This document shows, in pieces, positions 1 through 5,763 of a stretch of 12,777 bases of DNA. Under the pieces are notes generated by a model that was not told the origin of the DNA, did not search any database, and saw nothing but the letters and a program-made list of their open reading frames with translations. A program made the translations under genes and the position numbers. The stretch is from Candidatus Uhrbacteria bacterium (lineage in GTDB: Bacteria > Patescibacteriota > Patescibacteriia > JACQSD01). Numbering within the stretch: the stretch's first letter is position 1; the number at the start of each line of letters is the position of its first letter. The stretch lies in assembly GCA_016206165.1 (NCBI GenBank), contig JACQSD010000049.1, positions 1 through 12,777 of the forward strand, given 5' to 3'.

Positions 1-25
1 CTCATAATATTCTCAATAAACCTTT

Positions 26-31
26 ACAATT
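26..31 (+). promoter_or_regulatory. Possible -10 box of the repeat-protein gene
   Basis: TACAAT lies 16 nt before the ATG at 48, with no Shine-Dalgarno sequence in between. The stretch TTACAATTTA (24-33) recurs upstream of the next gene (2722-2731), and both are preceded by ATTCTCAA (9-16 and 2701-2708), which suggests a shared upstream signal. The window edge prevents a search for a -35 box at the usual distance. This is a weak call based on pattern alone. Confidence 0.35.
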
Positions 32-47
32 TAACTCTTTTACAAGT

Positions 48-2678
48 ATGAACCAACGTTCATTCCGACGGATTGGTCTCTTTTTGGTTCTTGCGCTGGC
101 CGTTTCGACAGCCGGAGCAGGAAGCGCGAACGCCGCGTTAACTCTTGGTGCGACAAGCATGGCGACTGATGGTGCATTGACGCTTACCACGGTTGCGACG
201 TCAACAGTCGACTTGTTTGCCGCAAACACGAGTGGTGTTATTACGATCGGTGGTACAGCACAGACTGGGAACATCGTACTCGGTTCGTCATCGGGTACCT
301 CTGCTGTTCTCATTGGTAATGGTGCAGGCGTTTCAACGGTGACACTTGCGAACGGAGTCGGCGGCAATACTGTGAACGTCGCCAATGGTGTTGCAACAGC
401 AACAGGGAATACAGTGAATATTGCCGGTGGTGCAACCGCAACGGGATTGACTGATACAGTAAATATCGCGACTGGAAATTCAGCAGGATCTGGTGCAAAG
501 GTTGTCCATATTGCTGATGGTACTCCAGCGAGTACGGGAACACATACAGTGACTATTGGTACCCTTACAAATGGTGGCGTGACGACTATACGAGGTGGGA
601 ATAGTACAAATAATATAGTGCTCGCCACTGGCGCGGGAAGCACGACAACTGCAGCGGGCGCAATTACCGTTACTGCAGGGGCAGCAGGAACTAATGCTGC
701 TGGTGCAGGGGTCACATTGACCGCAGGAGCTGCAGGAACGGCAGGTACATCCGCTCTTGAAGGTGGAAGAGTTACACTGGTGACTGGTAATGGAAGTACC
801 TCGGCAGCTGCAGAGAACAGTGGAGCAGGTGGTGCACTTGCAGTGACTTTTGGAAACGGTGGTGCAACAACAACGGGTACTGGTGGTGCTGGTGGTGGTG
901 TGTCATGGACACTCGGAACAGGTGGTGCTCCAAGTGGTGCTGGAACTCCGGGTAGCGGAGGTGGATTCTCGGTGACCACTGGTACTGGTGGGGGGAATGT
1001 AGGCGCAAATGCAGGTGGTGCAGGTGGAACATTGACTCTTGCGACGGGAACTGGTGGCAATATAACAGACGGAGCGTATGCTCAAACCGGAGGTCAAGGT
1101 GGCCCATTGAACCTGACTGCTGGAAATGGCCGGTCTATTACTGGAGCTAATGCAGGCTCACAGCATACAGGTGGTGCGGGTGGCGCAGTAACGATCACTG
1201 GTGGTAATGGTGCAACCTCGACTGGTGGTTCAGGAACAGCAGCGGGAGGTGCTGCAGGATCAGTGACAATTAATACCGGTGCAGGCGCATTAGCGACTGC
1301 CGGTGGTAACTTTGTCGTGAATGCGGCGACTGCAAATGGTCGTGGTGGTGAGACGGGCGCGGGTGGTGCGATCACGATGACTTCTGGTGCAGGTGGTGCT
1401 ACCTCGGGTGACTCTGGTGCAGTCACTATTGCATCAGGGGCGACAACTGATGGTGCTACAGGAAACGTTTCATTAAGCAGTGCAAATACTGCAGGAACAA
1501 ACAGAGCATCAGGAACTGCAACATTGCAAACGGGAACAGCACGCGGTACTTCTACGCCAGGAACAGCGAGTGTTATTGCGGGAGCCGCGGGAACTGACTC
1601 CACAGGTGCACCCGGTGGTGCAGTCGCAATTACTGCAGGTGCAGCGAGTTCTTCTGGCGCAACATCTGCCCGGAGTGGAGGGGCCGTGACAGTAACATCA
1701 GGTGCGGGAAGTGGTGCGACTGGCAATAATGATGGTGGTAGCGGAGGAAACATATCACTGAACCCTGGTGCTGGAGGCGCACAGGCTGGCACAGGAACAG
1801 CTGGAGGAGCTGGTGGATCGGTTATAGGTGGAACATGGGGAGCCGGCGGTGCGATCAGTGGTGGAGGATCTGGAAGCCCGGTCGCAGGTGCAGGAGCGGG
1901 CATTGCATGGGGAACATTAGGAAATGGTGGCGCATCATCGAGCACGACATCTGCGACGGCAACCGGTGGACAAGGTGGATCGTATTCACTGACAACAGGA
2001 ACAGGTGGTAATGCAACGGGTGCTGCGGGAACAAATGTGAGTGGAGCAGGTGGTAATTACACTGTCACGTTGGGGAACGGGGGGACTACAGTATCTGGCG
2101 CGACGACCAATAATGGTGGCGCTGGTGGTAATTATTCGGTAACTGCAGGTAATGGTGCAGATGGTGCACAGGCGAATGGTGCAGCAGGAACAGTATTAAT
2201 TCAATCTGGTGCGGCAGGTGCAGGCGCCGCGGCAGCACTAAAAGGTGGAGATATTACATTGAAGATTGGTAATGCAAAAGCCAATACTGTTGGCGGCCCG
2301 ACTGGCAGAGTGATTATTACTGGCAATTCAGATAAGGCCGCGTCACACTTAGCCTCATTGCAGACAACTCCAGCGGTTGTAACCCAAGCGAACAACACGG
2401 GCATTAGCTGTACAAATGGAGCAGGCTCGGCATCGCTGTGTACTGACATGAGAGGGCAGATGAGATTCACTCCGGCAGCGAATACTTCAGCTGCAACGCT
2501 CACTTTTGATAAGGCGTATGCGATAGCGCCTGTATGTACAATTGGTGCTGGTAATGCAGCCGCATTTGCGGAATTAATAGATCTTACAATTACATCAGAC
2601 ACACTTACGATGACTCTCACCCCAACAACTGGCTGGGCAAATTCAGCGATGATATTCAACTATATCTGTCTTGAATAA
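48..2678 (+). CDS. Large secreted Gly/Ala/Thr-rich repeat protein with C-terminal Cys head
   Basis: 876 aa. Seen: an N-terminal signal peptide (basic NQRSFRR, hydrophobic LFLVLALAV, likely cleavage after Ala29 in SANA|AL). Residues 95-175 carry short repeats of the TVNIA.G type. Residues 200-760 carry longer units that alternate GGAGG-type turns with Thr/Val strands ending in T.G.G. The last ~100 residues (775-876) differ: they hold all four cysteines (788, 798, 830, 874) and aromatic-rich strands. The repeat body contains no Cys and few charges. Family knowledge: such a pattern fits a stacked beta-solenoid or fibre, and similar Cys-containing C-terminal domains occur on CPR surface proteins and phage-fibre-like proteins. 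Inference: an exported fibrous surface protein or adhesin whose C-terminal head may be disulfide-stabilised. No enzyme motif was seen. It precedes a second secreted protein by 101 bp. The long proline-rich open frames on the opposite strand are artefacts of its skewed codons. Confidence 0.85.
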   Translation: MNQRSFRRIGLFLVLALAVSTAGAGSANAALTLGATSMATDGALTLTTVATSTVDLFAANTSGVITIGGTAQTGNIVLGSSSGTSAVLIGNGAGVSTVTLANGVGGNTVNVANGVATATGNTVNIAGGATATGLTDTVNIATGNSAGSGAKVVHIADGTPASTGTHTVTIGTLTNGGVTTIRGGNSTNNIVLATGAGSTTTAAGAITVTAGAAGTNAAGAGVTLTAGAAGTAGTSALEGGRVTLVTGNGSTSAAAENSGAGGALAVTFGNGGATTTGTGGAGGGVSWTLGTGGAPSGAGTPGSGGGFSVTTGTGGGNVGANAGGAGGTLTLATGTGGNITDGAYAQTGGQGGPLNLTAGNGRSITGANAGSQHTGGAGGAVTITGGNGATSTGGSGTAAGGAAGSVTINTGAGALATAGGNFVVNAATANGRGGETGAGGAITMTSGAGGATSGDSGAVTIASGATTDGATGNVSLSSANTAGTNRASGTATLQTGTARGTSTPGTASVIAGAAGTDSTGAPGGAVAITAGAASSSGATSARSGGAVTVTSGAGSGATGNNDGGSGGNISLNPGAGGAQAGTGTAGGAGGSVIGGTWGAGGAISGGGSGSPVAGAGAGIAWGTLGNGGASSSTTSATATGGQGGSYSLTTGTGGNATGAAGTNVSGAGGNYTVTLGNGGTTVSGATTNNGGAGGNYSVTAGNGADGAQANGAAGTVLIQSGAAGAGAAAALKGGDITLKIGNAKANTVGGPTGRVIITGNSDKAASHLASLQTTPAVVTQANNTGISCTNGAGSASLCTDMRGQMRFTPAANTSAATLTFDKAYAIAPVCTIGAGNAAAFAELIDLTITSDTLTMTLTPTTGWANSAMIFNYICLE

Positions 2679-2769
2679 TACATATTGTGTAAGATCTAGG
2701 ATTCTCAAGGGACTACAACCATTACAATTTATAGTATCAAGTTTCCGCGGTCGTTGTTCCTCGGTTTTC

Positions 2770-2775
2770 TAGTAT
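2770..2775 (+). promoter_or_regulatory. -10 box TAGTAT just before the start codon
   Basis: TAGTAT ends only 4 nt before the ATG at 2780, so transcription from it would begin at or next to the start codon and give a leaderless mRNA. No Shine-Dalgarno sequence is present. A TATAGTAT copy about 40 nt upstream (2731-2738) could be an alternative promoter. No terminator was seen in the 101-bp gap after the previous gene, so read-through is also possible. Confidence 0.4.
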
Positions 2776-2779
2776 CATT

Positions 2780-3973
2780 ATGAAAATGAAATTTCAACCA
2801 CAATATGTCCTCTCGCTCGGCGCCTCGGCGGCAAGGCAGCAGTATGGAATAAGTATTCGTGATTCGTTACTTTTCGTTATTGCTTCGTGGTTATTCGTGT
2901 CTCTCTTTCTTGTTCCGCATGCGGCGAATGCGGCGGATCTAACATGGAGTGCGGACGCTACACTTCGGTTCACCGACATTGGGAGTGGTCTCACATTGAC
3001 CGTTGTTAGTGGGAGCACGGCATCATCACTAGTTTTAACAACTGGGCTCGCAACGTTGACAATGAGTGGCGGTGAAAGCTTCACTGTGCGTGATACATCT
3101 GGCGCAAATACGATAGAGGTACATCGAACGGATATATCACAGCAAAGCGGTCTTACTATTACATGTAACGCATCATCAACCGTTGTCTTGTTTAATGCCG
3201 CTGGCACGTATACGTTTAAGCCAACAACGCAGAATCCACAAACAAATTGCCCTGGCGGTGGTGGCGGGGGTGTATCATCGACGGCGTCGAGTCAAGCTTC
3301 GCAACAATCACAACCACAACAGCAGACGACAAAGCCAGCGGATACGACAAAGCAACCGGAGGTGAAGGTGCCGGAGGGGGAGAAGCAGGTAACGGCGCCG
3401 CTGGTGCCGAAGATTGCGAACGTGGTGAAGGATTTGCAGAAGCTGGTGAAGGGGAATAAGAAGGCGATTTCTGCTTCGCAGAATGCCTCGTTTGGGCTAG
3501 CAGTTGCGTCGTTGAATACGCATCTTACCGCACTCAATGTTACCGGTGAGTTAAAAGCGGATCTCAAGGCAACTCCTAAATTGCTTCTCGCGTTCTCTAA
3601 AAAAGTCGACGTGCTCGAAAAAAAACAGGCAGCGGTGGCAAGGGTGGAGACCGATGCTGCAAAGGAAGCGGATGATGTCGTCAAGGCGAGTGGTGTCGTG
3701 AAGCAGTTGAAGGCTTTATTCAAAGGCGGTCTCACAGATGCAGAAGTAAAACAAGTAGCATCACTCTTGAAGAGCGTCGGGCTTAAGGCTAAGGTTACAA
3801 AAAAGAGTAAGAGTTCCACGCTGCTGAAGAGCGCAAATAAGCATGTGACGCTGCAAACAAAAGAGGCAAAGGATGCAGCGAAGTTCCTTCCCGCGCGCAA
3901 AAAAGCAGCAGAAAAGGCACTTGCGACAGCACTGAAGAATGTTCAAAAAAGCCTCACCAAGCTGAATAAATAA
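2780..3973 (+). CDS. Exported protein: beta N-domain, low-complexity linker, basic helical tail
   Basis: 397 aa. Seen: a long n-region (1-27), a hydrophobic segment at about 28-46 and a likely signal-peptidase site HAANA|ADL at 51/52. Residues 52-150 are a strand-rich, Thr/Ser-rich domain beginning ADLTWSADATL. Residues 158-205 are a Gly run followed by a Ser/Gln/Pro/Lys linker. Residues 206-397 are predicted helical and rich in Ala and Lys (for example ARKKAAEKALATALKNVQK). Two cysteines (129, 157) bracket the end of the beta domain. The tail is strongly basic, so it could bind acidic wall polymer, membrane or DNA; that is inference. The N-terminal module resembles one I associate with secreted CPR proteins, and no named family is claimed. 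Codons for residues 194-229 are nearly all G-ending (31 of 36), unlike the flanking codons. It follows the repeat protein in the same direction, so the two may act together at the surface. Confidence 0.8.
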   Translation: MKMKFQPQYVLSLGASAARQQYGISIRDSLLFVIASWLFVSLFLVPHAANAADLTWSADATLRFTDIGSGLTLTVVSGSTASSLVLTTGLATLTMSGGESFTVRDTSGANTIEVHRTDISQQSGLTITCNASSTVVLFNAAGTYTFKPTTQNPQTNCPGGGGGGVSSTASSQASQQSQPQQQTTKPADTTKQPEVKVPEGEKQVTAPLVPKIANVVKDLQKLVKGNKKAISASQNASFGLAVASLNTHLTALNVTGELKADLKATPKLLLAFSKKVDVLEKKQAAVARVETDAAKEADDVVKASGVVKQLKALFKGGLTDAEVKQVASLLKSVGLKAKVTKKSKSSTLLKSANKHVTLQTKEAKDAAKFLPARKKAAEKALATALKNVQKSLTKLNK

Positions 3974-3980
3974 CAATAAT

Positions 3981-4022
3981 GAAGTTCAACTTCAGAACCA
4001 CTGGTTTCGGAAGTTGAACTTC
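3981..4022. repeat. Composite inverted repeat (13-bp arms, each nearly self-palindromic)
   Basis: GAAGTTCAACTTC at 3981-3993 pairs perfectly with GAAGTTGAACTTC at 4010-4022. Each arm is also a 6+1+6 palindrome (GAAGTT, one base, AACTTC). The 16-nt loop contains AACC/GGTT, which can extend the hairpin. It begins 8 nt after the preceding stop codon. No T-tract follows on either strand, so it is not a standard terminator by itself. It could be an mRNA 3'-end stabiliser or a protein-binding site. Confidence 0.7.
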
Positions 4023-4063
4023 TGAAGATTAAGGTTTTACTTCAGCAAGTAAATAAATAACAA

Positions 4064-4102
4064 AAACAATCGCGGACCCCGTCAAACGGGCCCGCTTTTG
4101 TT
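4064..4102. terminator. Bidirectional intrinsic terminator
   Basis: The GC-rich stem is GCGG (4072-4075) with CCGC (4092-4095) and CCCGT (4078-4082) with ACGGG (4086-4090), separated by a small internal bulge and closed by a CAA loop. TTTTGTT follows on +. An A-rich stretch (AACAAAAACAA) precedes the stem and would give a U-tract on -. It can therefore end the secreted-protein transcript from the left and the PaaX-like gene transcript from the right. Confidence 0.75.
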
Positions 4103-4150
4103 CCATCGAATATCTTTAAAAATTTTTTTACCTCCTCTTCCCCCTCCCAT

Positions 4151-4188
4151 GGATTTATACACAATGCGGCCGCATTCTCTATAAATCC
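4151..4188. repeat. 38-bp palindrome, left copy (two mismatches)
   Basis: The left arm is GGATTTATACACAATGCGG and the right arm is CCGCATTCTCTATAAATCC. The centre is GCGGCCGC. The arms are complementary except at two positions, where the right arm has TCTC instead of TGTG. The left arm is identical to that of the copy at 5141-5178. It lies 118 bp beyond the stop codon of the PaaX/Cas2-like gene and inside the bidirectional terminator. No T-tract follows, so it is not itself a terminator. Confidence 0.9.
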
Positions 4189-4306
4189 GAGGTAAGTAAA
4201 ATTTCGTGTTGGTGAAATCGTTCTTTTTCTTCTCAACGAAGCGGAAATGTGGAACAATTAGGGCATATGATCACTCATAAATCTATAACGTACACAGGTT
4301 TTTAAA

Positions 4307-5116
4307 TCATTTCGTTTTCTGCGCTTGGAGGAGTTTGTGTCTCGTTGATATGTATTGTTCGTACGCAGTGTTTCCAATCCACGGTTTTGGGAGGAGCGCG
4401 AAGGGGAGCTGTGGATCGTGCTCAAGGATATTCGTCAATGCGCAGTGCACGGTAATCGGGTGTCTGTAAAACCCACTCGTACAGTTGTGTATGAACTTTG
4501 CGTATTCCTGCTCGAGTTCGTCGAGTTTGTAAATATCACGAATTAATGCTTCGAGTGTCTGCTCTCCAATGCTTCCATTCTTCCCAAGATCCGAAACGAG
4601 AATCGATCCAGGGATATTGTGCGCGTCGACGATTTCGCGGAGTATTTTTCTTGGATAATATGGAGTCATCCATACACTTGCCTGGATCATCCCACACCCA
4701 AGTTTTCGAAGTTCTTCGCGCAGAATATCACGATGATGTCGTGCGCGTTCTGGGACGTCGTAGGTGATGAGGTACATTTTTCCATCCCATGGCCGATGTG
4801 TTTTGTAGGATGGGAATAATGCGGCGATCCGTTGGCGCCCTGCAGCAGTAATGCGCCATGCGCGCACATCGCGTTGAGTGCGCTTCATCCATCCACGGAG
4901 CGTAAGCTGCTTTACTGCCGTTTCCGGAATTGTATAGTGAAACGATTCAAGATCAAGCCACGCACGATTGAATGTCTGCCGTATCGCGCGATGACCAAAG
5001 CCACCACTCATACCTTCGAGCAGCAGGAACATGTGCAGAAGCAGAAGATCCGATGCTGTCGATAGGACACCATCTGAAATTTTTTTCACAATTTCCTTCC
5101 ATGGGCCATGGCGCAT
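4307..5116 (-). CDS. PaaX-family / Cas2-like winged-helix protein
   Basis: 269 aa. Seen: an N-terminal region (about 10-100) that fits a winged helix, including LLLLHMFLLLEG and VKQLTLRGWMKRT...WRITAAGRQRI. A central Cas2-like ferredoxin fold (about 110-153) follows, with MYLITYDVPE, R-rich LREELRKLG and the strand MIQASVWMTPY. In Cas2 the first-strand Asp is the metal-binding residue and corresponds here to D120. A C-terminal helical part (about 185-265) is compatible with PaaX. Family knowledge: PaaX is a repressor of phenylacetate catabolism with wHTH, Cas2-like and C-terminal parts; homologues in CPR are often labelled PaaX or Cas2 without any phenylacetate or CRISPR genes. No such genes lie here. 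The ATG at 5116 follows an extended -10 by 8 nt with no Shine-Dalgarno sequence. The gene sits alone between two palindromes and is transcribed away from the perfect one, so autoregulation or a mobile-unit role is inferred. No catalytic activity is shown. Confidence 0.8.
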   Translation of the reverse strand: MRHGPWKEIVKKISDGVLSTASDLLLLHMFLLLEGMSGGFGHRAIRQTFNRAWLDLESFHYTIPETAVKQLTLRGWMKRTQRDVRAWRITAAGRQRIAALFPSYKTHRPWDGKMYLITYDVPERARHHRDILREELRKLGCGMIQASVWMTPYYPRKILREIVDAHNIPGSILVSDLGKNGSIGEQTLEALIRDIYKLDELEQEYAKFIHNCTSGFYRHPITVHCALTNILEHDPQLPFALLPKPWIGNTAYEQYISTRHKLLQAQKTK

Positions 5117-5124
5117 ATGTTTTC

Positions 5125-5133
5125 AGTATAGCA
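5125..5133 (-). promoter_or_regulatory. Extended -10 promoter of the PaaX/Cas2-like gene
   Basis: Read on -, TGCTATACT is an extended -10 (TGN plus TATACT) that ends 8 nt before the ATG at 5116, so the mRNA would be leaderless or have a leader of 1-2 nt. A weak -35-like TTGTGT sits 18 nt upstream, inside the palindrome at 5141-5178. A protein bound to the palindrome would therefore block RNA polymerase. Confidence 0.6.
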
Positions 5134-5140
5134 GAATAAA

Positions 5141-5178
5141 GGATTTATACACAATGCGGCCGCATTGTGTATAAATCC
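5141..5178. repeat. 38-bp perfect palindrome, right copy
   Basis: GGATTTATACACAATGCGG is followed directly by its exact reverse complement, giving 19-bp arms with no spacer and GCGGCCGC at the centre. It is the perfect form of the copy at 4151-4188. It lies 24 bp upstream of the PaaX/Cas2-like start codon and covers the -35 region. Each arm contains TTATACACA, which matches the DnaA-box consensus TTATNCACA. It could be an operator, an element end or a DnaA-binding site. Confidence 0.95.
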
Positions 5179-5245
5179 TTGAATGGTGCTCGTGTATCGT
5201 GTGTAGGAAATACGGAGTAAAGAAATTATTGTAAATTGAGGGGAC

Positions 5246-5274
5246 TTGACCATCATTCGGGTACGTGATATTCT
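5246..5274 (+). promoter_or_regulatory. Sigma70-type promoter of the small membrane protein gene
   Basis: The -35 is TTGACC (5246-5251), followed by a 17-nt spacer and the -10 TATTCT (5269-5274). The -10 is preceded by TGA, which makes it an extended -10. Transcription would start near 5281 and leave a leader of about 22 nt without a clear Shine-Dalgarno sequence. Confidence 0.65.
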
Positions 5275-5302
5275 CGCATAATTACTATTAAATCTTATTA
5301 TT

Positions 5303-5689
5303 ATGTCAAAGCGTGCATATGGGATCGTGCTCGTGCTTGTCGTGGTCATTCTCGCGGCAGGAGCGCTGTATTGGAAACTCCGTGTTGCTGAACAATGGGG
5401 TAAACGGGGTGGGGAAGCCACATGGTCGGTTGTCTATCTCTCGAGCGGTGAGATCTATGTGGGAAAGCTGACGTCGGGTAAGCGGCCGCAATTCGATCAG
5501 GGCTACCTTGTCATGAAGGTTGCGAACGAAAAAGACCCGAAGTCATCCGATATTCGTCTTCAGCCACTTTCCGAAACAGTCTGGGCGCCGACGACACTCT
5601 ACCTGAATCCTGATCACGTCCTCTTCTCTGGCCCACTTGATCCGAAGAGTACCGCAGCGCAGCGTTTGCAGGAAAAGGGAGTGCTGTAA
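5303..5689 (+). CDS. Small membrane-anchored protein, CPR-type conserved hypothetical
   Basis: 128 aa. Seen: a single N-terminal transmembrane segment (about 7-24, YGIVLVLVVVILAAGALYW) and then an outer domain. Its signature stretches are VVYLSSGEIYVGKL (43-56), GYLVMKV (67-73), LQPLSETVWAPTTLYLN (86-102) and DHVLFSGPL (104-112). Family knowledge: short proteins with one helix and a motif of the type LTNGQVYFGKL...YYL...DQVLFWE are, as I recall, common in Parcubacteria and related groups, and their function is unknown. It probably faces the outside of the cytoplasmic membrane. It has its own promoter and ends at a terminator shared with the converging lipoprotein gene. No function is proposed. 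Confidence 0.8.
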   Translation: MSKRAYGIVLVLVVVILAAGALYWKLRVAEQWGKRGGEATWSVVYLSSGEIYVGKLTSGKRPQFDQGYLVMKVANEKDPKSSDIRLQPLSETVWAPTTLYLNPDHVLFSGPLDPKSTAAQRLQEKGVL

Positions 5690-5710
5690 GTCAATTTGAT
5701 ATCTTCCGAA

Positions 5711-5752
5711 AAGAAACACCCCGCTGGCTCCTCGTCAGCGGGGTTGTTGTTT
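5711..5752. terminator. Bidirectional intrinsic terminator between convergent genes
   Basis: A perfect 8-bp stem, CCCCGCTG (5719-5726) with CAGCGGGG (5736-5743), has a 9-nt loop. TTGTTGTTTG follows on +, and AAGAAACA precedes it, giving a U-rich tail on -. It lies between the stop codons at 5689 (+) and 5764 (-) and serves both genes. Confidence 0.9.
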
Positions 5753-5763
5753 GTCGGTGTGGG

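Noticed and set aside
2..2659. Long Pro/Val/Ala-rich open frames on the minus strand opposite the repeat protein (2-1060, 1094-1945, 2201-2659)
   Set aside because: They mirror the Gly/Ala/Thr codons of the + gene, which rarely create stops on the other strand. They show no signal, domain or start context, whereas the + frame has a signal peptide and a coherent C-terminal domain.
4151..5178. CRISPR array, with the Cas2-like protein as its cas gene
   Set aside because: Only two copies of the 38-bp unit exist, about 950 bp apart with a gene between them. There is no spacer periodicity and no cas1 or effector gene.
4151..5178. Typical insertion sequence with target-site duplication
   Set aside because: No DDE or HUH/Tyr transposase motifs were recognised in the gene, and the bases just outside the two palindromes do not form a direct repeat. 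The mobile-unit idea is therefore kept only as a hypothesis.
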